Origin: Chara braunii
Taxonomy: Eukaryota > Streptophyta > Charophyceae > Charales > Characeae
Assembly (NCBI GenBank): GCA_003427395.1
Contig: BFEA01000184.1
Coordinates: 462,767-526,354 of the forward strand
Direction of reading: 5' to 3'
DNA: 63,588 nt
Position numbers and translations under genes: made by a program. Shown piece after piece: positions 21,561 to 32,565 of the stretch (position 1 is the stretch's first letter; the number at the start of each line of letters is the position of its first letter). The notes beneath the pieces are model-generated. The model saw only the letters and a program-made list of their open reading frames with translations. It had not been told where the DNA came from and made no database searches.

Positions 21561-22496
21561 GGTTCGCAGCTAAGAGTTACTGNCGNACAAAGTACTGACT
21601 CACTTGCTGGGCACNGTCGCTGGGCTGGAAGTTGTTNCGTGCTACATACAAGTGANAGGGCTTGCCGAGGGAGACTGCGGAAGGTTACTGCTGCAGTTTG
21701 GAGATTCTTTAGGGGGCTGTTACTCTGCACATCGGNGATGATCTGACTGTTGCGTTCGNACTGCGTTTCATTGGCTGCCATTGCGGGGCCCTNANGAGAT
21801 TCCAGACTTCAAGACCCTCTCATTGTGAGTTGAGTTGTCCCACTCTTGTATCTCGAGAGTCTAATCTGTCTACCTCTACCCTTCTTATTCTCAGTCTGGT
21901 CCGACGTTACGAGAGGAAGGCGGCAGGCGGGATTGCAACCCGTAGGTCCGCGCNAAGGCCTCTGTGGGAGNNTGCCCCACCGATTGNGGGAGCTCTGCCG
22001 GAGCCCAGGCGGGNTTCTGGAGGCAGGGAACACTCAGGTATAACCCTCGATTTACGCGTGTGATCCTATCATTAAACTATATTATCCTATTGCTATTGGC
22101 CTGANTGTAAGTATGACTGGAAAAGATAACTGTTCTTCTTTATTTGTTTAACTTCAGGACATTGTTTTGCAGAGTAAATTAACAACTATGTATTGATGTA
22201 AATCAGATTATTGGAGTGAACTCAGACAACACAAGAGGTGTGATTATGTGGCGGAGGCTGGGCGAACNCATAAGTTGCGGGCTGTTCAGTCTTTCGCANT
22301 TGTGTTATTTGTTATTTGGTAGGCTAGGCTACCCATAAGTTGGGTAGCCTAGTTCTATGCTNTATGTGACTGTATAGGCTGGTCAGACACAACATAAGTT
22401 GTTGTGTATGGTCATATGCCTTTCGTCGTTTGTTNAGGNAGAGGCTGGACTCCTCATAAGTTGAGGAGGCTCAGCCTATGTGTATGCCGAAAGTTN
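21376..22496. other. block repeated verbatim with the same Ns at 43374-44493
   Basis: More than 1.1 kb is identical between the two LTRs, and N symbols fall at the same places in both (for example 21583 and 43581). One consensus contig was evidently used twice by the assembler. Confidence 0.9.
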
Positions 22497-24010
22497 AGGC
22501 TGACCAGTCTCACCACGAGTTGGTGAGGTCTGGTCATACGCCTTTTGTCGATTGTATAGGCTGAGGCTGACCACACCATAAGTTGGTGTGAATCAGTCTT
22601 ATGCTTTATTGTTCAGGCAAAGACTATTCACACCATAAGTTGGTGTGGTCAAGTCATGAGCCGTTATCATTAAAGCGAATTAGAGTATATAATGTGATAG
22701 AATTACCTATTATGTATATTCGTGGCAGGCTGGGCGCCACGAGTTGGGAGATCCAGCCATATAAGCCGGTAGCAGACAAAGCAGAGGAAAAAAAAGATTA
22801 AGAGTGTAAAATGGTGTGGTAACTTTGGGCAGGTGACTCATCCATAAGTTGGGTAATCAGTCCTATGTCCTTGATAACACAAAGCAGAGAATTATATAAA
22901 GTTTGGATATTTTTCCCTTTCTAAACATAACTAGCGTCTGGGTGGGGGTCCTCATGGGTTGAGGTGACCTGACAACTCGTCTGAAGAAAGAAATCGGTTG
23001 TGAAAATTATTTATCTGATGTAGTTGTGTTGCTGGGGCCGGACGAACGCATAAGTTGCGGGTTATTCGGTCACACGCGCTTGTTGTTGTTTTAGGCAGAG
23101 CTAGACTATCCATGAGTTGGGTAGCCTAGTAATATGCTATATGTCACTGTATGGGCTGACCAGGCACAACATAAGTTGTTGTGTCTGTGGCCTCTGCCCT
23201 TGCCACTCCTTAACCTCTTCGCATAAATCTACCAGTTTTTTCTGGTACCTTCGAATTTTATCCATTAAGTCTTCCATATTCTCCATCGTCTGTCGGGCTG
23301 TTCTCCAATGGTCTTCCCCTGTCTCTTGTCGTTGTTCAGGCAAAGACTGAGTCCCTCATAAGTTGAGGTGGTTCAGTCTTTTGTGTATGCCGAGTGTTTA
23401 GGTTGATAAGGTCTCACCATGAGTTGGTGCGCCCTGGTTATACGCCTTATGTCATTTGTTCAGACAGAGGCTTATCACAACATAAGTTGTTGTGGTAAGT
23501 TTTAAGCCTTATGTCTATAAAGTTGAACATGGTTGTATTGCGAAGGGTTGGGCGAACGCATAAGTTGCGGGTTGTTCGGTCGTTCGCGCAAGTGGCTTTG
23601 TTTAGGCTGGGTTGGACTATCCATAAGTTGGGTAGCCTGGCTCTACGCCGTATGTAACTGTTTGGGCTGGCCGGGCACAATATAAGTTGTTGTGTCCAGT
23701 CATATGCCTTTTGTCGTTGGTTAGGCAGAGGCTGACCCCCATAAGTTGGGAGGTTCAGTTCTATGTGTATGCCGAATGTTCAGGCTGACCAGCCTCACCA
23801 TGAGTTAGTGCGGCCCGATCATACGCCTTATGTCGGTTGTTTTGCAGAAATTGGTCACATCATGAGTTGGTGTGGTTTGGTCTTACGCGTACGTATATTT
23901 GTGTTACCAGGCTAGGGCACCATTACTTTGTGTGGCCTAGTCATATAAACTGGCAGGTCAGTCACATCCATAAGTTGGGTTGGCAGACCCTATGTCTTAT
24001 GTAAGGAAGG
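22255..24010 (+). repeat. array of about 24 hairpins with a constant 7-nt loop (left LTR)
   Basis: Hairpins spaced about 60 bp share the apical loop ATAAGTT (variants ATGAGTT, ACGAGTT), while their arms differ and stay complementary. Examples: TAGGCTACCC/GGGTAGCCTA around 22335; ACACAAC/GTTGTGT around 22394; CTCCTC/GAGGAG around 22456; CTCACC/GGTGAG around 22515; CACACC/GGTGTG around 22578; CTTATCACAAC/GTTGTGGTAAG around 23482. Many have a second helix (TGACCAG/CTGGTCA) and a basal GGC/GCC. The units recur in the order GCGAAC, TACCC, CACAAC, CTC, TCACC, CACACC about three times (from 22270, 23050, 23570). The array is conserved in the right LTR. Confidence 0.93.
23188..23329 (-). pseudogene. 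foreign coding-like fragment inserted in the hairpin array
   Basis: Present only in the left LTR. It replaces the TCATATGCCTTTT expected after the hairpin at 23171. On the minus strand it is open and encodes a charged, helix-prone stretch including MENMEDLMDKIRRYQKKL. It resembles a retroelement coiled-coil segment but cannot be assigned. Confidence 0.55.
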
Positions 24011-25091
24011 GTAAAAAGAGAATAATGAGGGTTTTTGAACGAACTATGTGGCCTGGAAAAGAACCATGTGGGATTGTGAGAGATGTTTGCGCTTGCATGC
24101 TCGTGGGCTCTCACTTGGGACATCTTTTGATAGAGTAGTTGTTGTAGATGCTCGCCGAGTGCTGGAGCCATAGGTAGATAAGATGAATGATGGGAGGGAA
24201 ACTTGGGATAAGATAGGACTGACTCTGCTGGGGGTTGGGATCAGCGTTGGCTCATGGCCTCATTCAGAGGGCATGTGGACCAATATGAACCTAAGTTGTC
24301 AAGCAGGGATCAGGAGTTGGCCCCAAGTATAGTTTTGCTTTGCACTTTGACTTTCAGCTTTGTATAAATCTTGGCAGCCTACTTTTCCTACGGGAAGCGC
24401 TGCCGAAATTTCTGCAGAACTGAAAAGAGTTAGTCATATTCAGGTTTCTAGAAATTATGAAAAGACACTTTTCCTACGGGAAGCGCTGCCGAAATTTTGG
24501 GAAATTTGGAGAGTTATAATATTTTCAGTTAGACCAATCTTAGCAACTCAACCTTGAGTAGGGGAGGTGTTATTGAACCTCTCAGAAGCTGAGTAGGAGC
24601 TTAGTAGAGGAGTTAGAATGTGACTTAGGAGGATTACTCCCTACTTAGGTTAAACGCTGTAGTGGAATCTCTTTGACCTGTGCTGTGGTGCAGGCCGTGC
24701 ATATTGATTGAAGGTCTGACTTGGTCAGCCTGACTATTTTTCTGTTATCACTGATAACAGGTCGGTTGCCGATTCGTCGGTGCACGACTCAACCTCTCAT
24801 CCTCTTTTGCCTCTCAACCTAAGGCCTTGGCCCTGACTGGTTTTATGTTTTCTTGGGTTTTCACCCAGATTCTTTGTAAATGGCCATTTTTTTAAAAGAC
24901 TGAGTATCTTTGTTTGGAATGGTGGGGAAAAGGTTGGGATTGTGTGCATAAGGCAGGGTGTGAGTTGCAGAAGGCTGAAAAATTGATCCCTTTAGTGTGT
25001 GTTCTGTTGTTTGATCCTTGTGTGTGTTCACAGGTATGTGTGGAACATGTTGAATGATTGTGGTATTCTGGCTGTATTGAGTTAAGGCGGA
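23921..25091. other. segment present only in the left LTR
   Basis: The right LTR passes straight from ...AGGGCAC to the sequence after 25091. One more hairpin unit (23970) lies in it, so deletion from the right LTR is likelier than insertion here. It contains a 31-bp exact direct repeat at 24381-24411 and 24477-24507 (ACTTTTCCTACGGGAAGCGC...). No gene recognised. Confidence 0.75.
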
Positions 25092-26778
25092 CAAACCACA
25101 TAACTATTGTGAGACTGTATCGTCACTTAACTCTTCGTCTGACTAAGTGTTATGGCATTTGAGTATGTCCCTCGCGTAGCCCTCACACGGGTGCACGAGC
25201 ACACACTTATGCCTTCTATATTTTTGCGTGATTTCGGTTGGTGGGACGATAAGGGTCCAGACGTAAGCCAAAATATAACGAAAACGACGCGTAAAAAAGG
25301 TCATAAGGTCGGTTCGCCCTATGGGAACCCCGCGCTCGAGCGAGGAAATGTTCTGAGCGTTGGGCTGCCTAAAGGGCTTGACCTGAACACTATCCACACG
25401 CCACCCCATAAACGATTCGTATAGGTGGTGGGAGGTGAGTCATGGGCCAAGGCGAAATAGGGAAAAGGCATAACCTTTCTCCTCATTTTCGTGTTCGCCC
25501 CACTTACTTGTTAAGTTGAAAAGCCGGACGTATTCTTGGGCCAGGGGTTGGAGGTCCTTGTCGGGAAGAACCCAAAGTCCAACCCTCTAGCAAGGGATTT
25601 TTGCCTGCGCACAGGGCATAAAAACTGTGTCCACCGGACTGCCTAGCTTCAAGGCTAGGGGTGCCGCAGGGGCTGAACGGCGTGTCCTTCAAGCCGTTCA
25701 ATATTGCGAGGGGTGAACCCCTACGATATATTCCTTCAGCCATTCAGTATCGCGAGGATATTTCAGCGATCGCTTAAGTGAGACAACATTGTTGGCCGGT
25801 ATGGGAAGGCCGATGACCCGCACGGATTATATCGAATCCGGCACGCGGCGCCAAGCGGATTCTCACACCGAACAGTTTATGGGTCTGGCACTGAACGTAG
25901 AATCGCGATACGGTCGGCGTTGCGGAGATGTGCGGAAGGGTCTCGCGCCCGAGCACACGACGCATTGAGCGTCGTCTCGCTCAAGGGCCTGAGTCAAGCC
26001 TTAGGAACACGCAACTCCGTAGCAACTCACCACATTGCATTGAGAAAACTATCGGGGAGGCATAGGGGCTCAATATGGGTTAGACTATGTCGATGCCTTT
26101 ATATCGAGCCTTGTCCTCTTTCTATTTTCTTATGGTTGGACGTTGTAGTCCGTGACAGTCGTCAAAGTCAAACCCCTTGACTTCTGCCACCACAGGCATG
26201 AAACCTGTGTACTACCCACTCTGCACAGGGTGCAGAAGAGGGTGTGTGGTCTTCAACCGCGCATAGCGGTTGTCTAGCGCAGAAAGATTAACCCTTGAAG
26301 CGCTTGTCAACTGACATTTGAGTGTCGAAAGGGACCCTCAAAATCCCTGAGGGCCTCTTGGACCTGGGTACCACATAGTACCCCATTATTGCAAACACTT
26401 GTAAGCGCACGCATGACTGACTGGTATGAGAAATCCGTGCGATCGCGCGATTCTTTATACTAAATCAGCATGCGACGCCTACCTAATCTTTGTACCAAAA
26501 GGTTATGGGTCCAGTACTAAAGGGACTGGAAGTGTTGTGTTTTTCTTTTGCTTTGGTGCATGAGTGTGTGAACGTGGGTTACTTAAATTTTGCTTTAAGT
26601 GGTGTATCGCGTGGTGTGCATAGAGCGTCCTAGTCGACCGACGTTAAGTCGAGCTTGGGACCTCAGCCCCCTAGTGTCGTCGATTTGCGTACGGGTCCGA
26701 TTTCGGGCGTTGACCGCGCGTACCCTATGGTACAGCGAACGAGAAAAGCCCTCGGCTGGGCCACCTCTGCAATTGCAT

Positions 26779-26786
26779 TATAAAAG
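26779..26786 (+). promoter_or_regulatory. candidate LTR TATA box
   Basis: TATAAAAG about 240 bp before the LTR end, conserved at 47482-47489 in the right LTR. Its position suits the U3/R boundary of a very long U3. Another TATAAAAAG is at 19070-19078 and 40811-40819, so the choice is uncertain. Confidence 0.45.
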
Positions 26787-27019
26787 CCTTCGCATATGGT
26801 TCAGTAGCTCGACAGTGATACGCCCACCTAAGGGATGGTGACAACTCCCGCAGGTGGAGGTAGTGGTGCCTCGCGTGACTCTGTCCTGTCGTAGGGACTC
26901 GCGAGAGGTACGGCTGGCGCACTGGGCTGGAGCGGCAAACGCTCTCCGCAATAAGTCCTGCATAATCCTGCGTGACGTGGCCGGGAGGGTTCCCGTGCGG
27001 GATCGATGCGCTCGACAGG

Positions 27020-27039
27020 TGGCGCCGTTGCCGGGGATC
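27020..27039 (+). other. primer-binding site, tRNA-Asp type
   Basis: TGGCGCCGTTGCCGGGGATC starts 2 nt after the LTR. It is complementary to the 3' end, including CCA, of plant tRNA-Asp(GTC) as I recall it. The same PBS class is known from Athila and Ogre elements. It fixes the plus orientation and the LTR end. Confidence 0.92.
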
Positions 27040-27177
27040 TCGGCTGCCTATCGGGGTCCACAGTGAACGAACCCAGGTTAAGAGCAGGCTGATGATCCAG
27101 GCAAAACGACAACCTTTGATGGAAAGATTTTTCTCCTTGACGATGATTCGAGTATGGTGACTTTCTCAATGACACGT

Positions 27178-27368
27178 CAGATTTGTCTGCCTTGATTGTG
27201 AGTAAGGTCGGAAGTGTGCATTGTGTGTATCCATTTCAGCGATAGGGTCAGAGTCTGTCTCTTATACACATCTAGATGTGTATAAGAGACAGGATCTGTC
27301 TGCCTTGATTGTGAGTAAGGTCGGAAGTGTGCATTGTGTGTATCCGTTTCCGCGATAGGGTCAGAGTA
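27178..27368 (+). repeat. duplicated flanks of an adapter remnant
   Basis: 27178-27254 and 27293-27368 are near-identical direct copies (TCTGCCTTGATTGTGAGTAA...), separated by the adapter at 27255-27292. A few differences suggest that reads from two element copies were mixed. Confidence 0.9.
27255..27292. other. Nextera mate-pair junction adapter (assembly artefact)
   Basis: CTGTCTCTTATACACATCT followed directly by its reverse complement AGATGTGTATAAGAGACAG. These are two Tn5 mosaic ends as joined in Nextera mate-pair libraries. This is not biological sequence. Confidence 0.98.
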
Positions 27369-27505
27369 ATAATATAGACCTGATAGGTTACTTCAGTTAA
27401 TAAAGATAGTAGTTGAATGGTGAAAGTAGGCAAGTTAGAGACTTGATAGCCGATTGTTTTGTTAAAACCTTTCGTCCCTCAACTGGTGTTTGAGAAAACG
27501 TAAAG

Positions 27506-29293
27506 ATGGCGGACGCCGACGGAATCGAGCGGGGCCTGGGTGCTACACCTGATGACTTCGTCAAGGCATTGGAAAAAACAGAGATGGCACGACTTCACGT
27601 GCCCAAGGTTAACATTTTTCACTTCAACGGGGATAGAGTGTCCGAGTGGCTTGAGTTGCTGGAGCGGGTCACTAGCGAGGCGTCAGAAGCAGACAAATTC
27701 AAGTTGCTGCCTAGGTATGTATGGTGAGAGCTTAGACCTGAGGTAATGAAGGTAGCGGTCGGCGCAAATGGTGAGTGGGCAAAGTTTAAAGAGGAGATGC
27801 AGAGACGTTTCAAGTTCGGTGACGGCCTCCTCACCAAAGAAGACCTGGAAATGTTGAGATGGGACGAATTCTCCATAGTGGGGTCCTTCGCCACGGCGTT
27901 TGAGAAAATGGCAAAGAAAGTCCCAGGGTTGGCAGAAGAGGAGCAGTGTGCCACTTTCCTAGGGCACTTCAAGAACTGGGAGGGCTCGTCGCTAGCTAAG
28001 AAGGCTGCTCCAGGAAAGAAGCTCACTTGGGCTGCCATAAACGATGGCGTAATGGATGGAGAACTGGACCAGGTAGACATCTTCCAAATGAGGCAGGCTA
28101 GGAAGAAGAGGAAGGCTTTGGATGCCACCACGAATGATGGACGTGATTTCAAGAAAATGATAGAGGACGCGGTGGCCCAGCTCGACGCAGAGAAGGAGGC
28201 AAAAAGGAAAACCATGGCAGCGCCACAGATCGTAGGGAAAGCAAAAAAGGCAGTAGTGCAGGAAGAGGAAGAAGAGGAAGAGGAAGAGGAGCCCGAGCCT
28301 CAGAAGTTGACTAAGGCTCAGAGGAAAGCAAAGAACTTTGCTCAAGGGGGCCAAGGCTCGGGGAGGGGTCAGGTCCCGCAGGCTGTGGCAATGACCCCTC
28401 CTGAGTCGTCCCATCAAGCTGCATCAGCACCCTATGGGCTGTGGCCGGGTTGTGGGCCTCCGAGTCATTGGCATGGACACTGTTCATACGCCCCGTGGCC
28501 TATGAGTGGGCCACATGGATCATGTGCCGGACCGTCAATGAGCGTGGCTTCCTATGGCTGCCCAGGACCCCAAACCCAACAAGTAAGCCATCCAGCCCCA
28601 CTGCCAACCCAACCCCAGGAGTCCGCCCCACAAGGGTCGCAAGGCAATCAAGGCGGTGGACGAGGACAAAATCAAGGGTGGGGCCGAGGACGAGGGAATG
28701 GTGGTCGGGGAGGAAACGGCAGAGGGAATAGTGGTGGTAACGCTGCAGGCGGGGGAAGCGAGGGATGGACAGCATCCGGGAGTCAAGATGGCCAGGAAGG
28801 TGGAAGAGGTGCTGGCAGGGGGAGAATAGATTGGAGGAACGCCATTTGTTGGCACTTCGGGCAGAAAGGTCACACTATCAAGTTCTGCCATGTCCGGAGA
28901 AACGATGAAGACGAAGGCCTAATCAATAACAACTATGATGGGGATATGTACGACAAGTGGGGGTACCACCTTGATCCAAGGACCCCAGGCGGGACAAGGA
29001 AGGAGGCCCTACGACGAGCCGAGGCAGGTGAACCACCCGCTCCTCCAGCCATGTTTCGGATATGGCAGGAGAAAGGGGTCCGTAGTGACAACAGGGTTGA
29101 AGAGGTGGGAGAGAACGAAAAGGTGGAGCAAGAGCGGAAAACCGGCACTACTAAGGCTGAGCCCATCATAGTAGAGTCGGACGATGAGATTGAAGAGGAT
29201 TACTCATGTATGGGTCAGACCCAAAATCGCAGGGGGCGCCTGCGAGCAATCCGAATGTATCGGTCACAGGGGGGGCGCCCAGATCAGGGATGA
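27506..29293 (+). pseudogene. gag of the giant element
   Basis: Structural polyprotein of about 595 codons in one frame, interrupted by a single TGA at 27725-27727. ATG at 27506 is the first in frame and lies about 470 bp after the PBS. The amino capsid-like part contains VPKVNIFHFNGDRVSEWLEL. A Glu-rich run near 28262-28295 and Gly/Arg-rich linkers follow. The zinc knuckle at 28847-28888 reads CWHFGQKGHTIKFC: the second Cys is Phe (TTC at 28856), probably from TGC, so it should bind zinc poorly. Confidence 0.85.
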
Positions 29294-29426
29294 GTTTTAG
29301 GCCGCCTTCACGATCTGGGAGGGCCGCTCAAGCGGTCAGGACGTGAGCTCGAGGGCCAGCGAGTCCGGAACCGTCGTCTAAGGATATTCTCGGGTCGAGC
29401 AGGGAGAAGGAAGTTGTAGAACCTTA

Positions 29427-30245
29427 GTGAATGAGGAGGAGGAGGATGACTGCCTAAGGAACGAGGAGGATGAAAAGGCAGAGCAAAGAGCCAAGAAGAG
29501 GGGCGTTAAGGCCGATACGGAAAAGGTCCCAGAGCAGAAAAAGAAGAAGTACACAGTTAGGGTGGAGGAAGGATTCGACGTGGAAGAGATTATGGACCGA
29601 ATCCTTGAAGGACATAACCATCTCATGAACTTGAAANATGTCTTNGCATCAGCGCCGAGACTGTGAGAAGAGCTCAAGGCANGTTTGTGCCGGAAGATGG
29701 TGGCTAGCGTACGGTTAGGGGTCATAATCCCTAAGGAAGCTGAGTGGTCGGAGACCGGTACGAAAATGGACTGGAAGTCCGTGGCGTGCGAGTGTTTTGA
29801 TGTTGTTGTAAAGGGGAAAGCATGCACGGCAATGGTGGACACAGGCGCAAAAATGAACCTCATNAAGGAGGAGGATGCCCTGCGCCTGGGGATGGAGATA
29901 GACCGCTCCGACAATGGTATTTTGGTAGGAGCAAATAGTCGGTCCATTTTTGTGGGGACCGCATCCAAGGTGGTGCTGGAGATCGGGAAGGTAAAAGTGA
30001 GGAATTGCTTCTTCGTAATGCCCGACCTCGACCACCCTATTCTTCTGGGGCGATCATTTTTTAGCAGAACAGAGACCGTCATCCTGAATAAGCATGACGG
30101 GACTATGTTCCTGGTCATGTGTGATCCCGTGTGTGGCAACTATGAGGTTGTCACGTGCCAGAACACAGGACCTAGGAGTATTAGGAATCGACCCAACCCT
30201 GGCTCTTCACAATTGAGGAGTCAGAAAAAGAGAGGAAAAGGCTAA
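29427..30245 (+). pseudogene. protease region of the giant element
   Basis: A Glu/Lys-rich leader is followed, after a stop at 29664-29666, by a retropepsin domain in the same frame. The active site AMVDTGAKMNL lies near 29830-29860, and HPILLGRSFFSR near 30030-30070 is the second conserved block. The catalytic Asp is present. Ns at 29636, 29645, 29682 and 29864 mark unresolved bases. The frame ends at TAA 30243-30245. Confidence 0.85.
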
Positions 30246-30283
30246 AGGGAGTCGACAGTGAAGAAGAAAGACGGCCAGAAGCA

Positions 30284-30532
30284 ATGACCCTTAGCTTGGC
30301 GAGCATAGGTGACGCTATGGATATAGTGTCGACCTATGGGATAGTAAACCCTGTGGCCGTGGAGGCCTTGAGGGAGAAAGTGGTGGAACAAATGGGAGCT
30401 GGAGAGATGAAACTGGTATACCTGGTACCAGGAGGGACCGGCGGAATGGTGGGAGCCCTACCTCAAATTGCAACTCGGCCTTTGTTAGAGGTGGGCTCAA
30501 GCAGGGTTCACAAAGGCGGTACAAAAGGGTAG
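30284..30532 (+). pseudogene. linker between protease and RT
   Basis: Open segment of 82 codons in another frame, joining the protease to the RT frame. No domain recognised. A frameshift at each end would explain it as part of the original pol. Confidence 0.45.
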
Positions 30533-30555
30533 ATCAAAAGTGCCGCCCTGTTCCG

Positions 30556-32544
30556 GTGCTCGTAGCGGAAGAAAAAAAGGTATACTACGAGCGGGAGAGA
30601 GGATTGATACGGCAAATGCGAGAGGATGCTGCGAACTTGCCATGTTGTATCAATCCGGAGACTGAAAAGACGTTGATTATAGGGGAGTCTGGCTTCCTTA
30701 AAGCGCAGGAAGAGAAACTTATGGTGGAAACCATAAGAGGAAGGCATACTGCATATGCCTTCAATGATGATGAGAGAGGATGCCTGGATGTGGATAAAAT
30801 TTTCATGATTAGGATACATACTGTGCCGCATGAGCCGTGAAATTTGCGGGGCGCACGCTATCCTAATCCTGCTGACAAAGAGAAGGTAGTTGACTACCTA
30901 GATGGGAAGATCCGGACACATGTGGCAGACTACTCAAGCGGACCATATGCATCCCCATAGTTTTGTTTTATCAAACCAAATGGGACGTTGAGGTGGGTAC
31001 AGGATTTACAACGCCTGAATGCTGTGATTGTTAGAGATGCAGGTGGCCTCCCTAACGCAGATGCGCTTTCAGAGGCATGCGCTGGGAGGGCTGTAATATC
31101 TCTGATAGACTTGTATTCTGGTTATGATCAGTTTCCTGTTTACCCATTTGACAGGCCGATGACGGCGATGCATACCCCACGAGGGCTGATCCACATGAAT
31201 GTCGCACCNCAGGGGTGGACAAATGCGGTTGCCATGGTCCAGAGGCATATGGTGAGAGCAATGCAGTCAGTAAGCCCTCACATCACGCAGCCTTATATCG
31301 ATGATTTGGCCGTGAAAGGGTCGAAGGTAAAGGATGAGCAGGAGGTAATGCTGGGAATCAGNCGGTTTGTTTGGGATCATGTGCAGGACTTGTGTCAAGT
31401 CCTGGACTTGCTACAAGAGCATAACCTCACTGCAAGTGGGCCGAAATCCAAACACTGTATGCGAGGAGCGACTATCTTAGGATTTGTGTGCGACGAGAAG
31501 GGTCGTCGGCCACATACTAAGAAGACCAATAAGATTTTCGAATGGCCAACCCTATTCGAGACGATTACTGAGGTGAGAAGCTCCCTCGGAACGTGTGGAT
31601 TTTGGAGAATATTTATAAAAGGGTTTCCGACGAAGACGGAGCACCTGCGAAAGCTCGTGCGCCAAGGACAAGATTGGGAGTGGGGAGATAGACAGGAGTC
31701 TGTGATAAAGGATCTGAAGAAGGAGTTTGAAGAAGGAGGACTGGTATTGGGAGTACCAGACCATGNGGCTGTTATGACCAGNCNNTTTATCATAGAGACA
31801 NATGCAGGACCGNCCGCTTTGGGAGGAGTTTTGATCCAGAAAGACCTCAATGGAGAGGAGCGACCGCTAAGATTCGAGAGTCGAACGCTTAATACGGCTG
31901 AGAGAAACTACTCTCAGTTCAAGCGCGAAACCTTGGCAGTCCTCCACTGCTTGAGAATTTTCAGAAACTACCTCTTTGGCAACAGGTTCGTGTTGAGGGT
32001 GGACCCAACCGCTCTAGCTGGTTCGCTGAAGAACTACGCTCCCTCAGATCCAACCATTGCCAGATGGCTGACGTAGATCTGGATGTTTGCTTTTGAGCTG
32101 GAGTGGATTCCAGGGAACAAAAATAGGGCGGATGGGTTGAGTCGAGTCGACTGGGGCAAGAACAGCGAAGGAGTAATTGAGGATACTCCCCCAGTCGACG
32201 GGTTTTTGGAGAATGAAGAGGATGTGAGACTTCACATCTACTCTTGGTCTTTGGCTGTAGGTAACTACATTACTCCTGGACGGTCGGTGTGGCTGGCACC
32301 TCCAGGGTATGCATGCTTGCCAAACTTAGTCCTTAAGCCCTATGTGGAGGAGGACTCATGGGGGATGCCGGATGTGCAGTGGATAATGGATCCGGCCTTG
32401 GCAGACAAACACCAGTTGGGTGAGGACCTGATCACGATGGAGGATGGAGCCCGGCAGGTGGAGGATCATGAAAGGTCTGTAGGAGGCGTTTACCTCCTGG
32501 CGAATGCCTTGTTGCAGGAGGAAGTGGCCAGAAACGCTGGGTAG
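30556..32544 (+). pseudogene. reverse transcriptase and RNase H of the giant element
   Basis: One frame with TGA at 30838, TAG at 30958 and TAG at 32074, and no frameshift. RT landmarks: FIKPNGTLRWVQDLQRLN, ISLIDLYSGYDQ (motif A), QGWTNAVAMVQRHM and QPYIDDLAVKG (catalytic YIDD, near 31290). RNase H landmarks: FIIET.AGP..LGGVLIQ near 31787-31840, RNYSQFKRETLAVL near 31902 and LRVDP near 31995. Then comes IPGNKNRADGLSRV, the usual RNase H to integrase bridge. The enzyme class is Ty3/gypsy, without a clear assignment to a named plant clade. Confidence 0.92.
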
Positions 32545-32565
32545 GATCAGGAAAGGGGTGAGAAT

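Larger units (their letters stand above)
16781..27017 (+). repeat. 5' LTR, about 10.2 kb
   Basis: Collinear with 38453-47720 throughout. It starts with a hairpin, ATTACCC and GGGTAAT around a 6-nt loop (16790-16809). It differs from the right copy by an extra 1.17-kb stretch (23921-25091), a foreign insert (23188-23329), a local duplication joined by one N (17854-18043), lack of about 245 bp near 19130 and lack of the ribozyme insert near 18095. It holds a GA microsatellite (20270-20319) and the hairpin array. Confidence 0.85.

Noticed and set aside
22255-24010. CRISPR array
   Set aside because: The constant part is only a 7-nt loop, the spacers are palindromic arms, no cas genes are present and the context is a plant retrotransposon.
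22255-24010. Cluster of tRNA genes (45-60 nt hairpins with 7-nt loops)
   Set aside because: No cloverleaf, no A/B boxes and no acceptor arm; single hairpins only.
16781-27017. Segmental duplication instead of LTRs
   Set aside because: The homology limits coincide with TG...CA ends and the left copy abuts a PBS, which a random duplication would not produce.
27255-27292. Natural palindrome or Tn5-related transposon end
   Set aside because: It is an exact match to the commercial mate-pair junction, flanked by an artefactual duplication.
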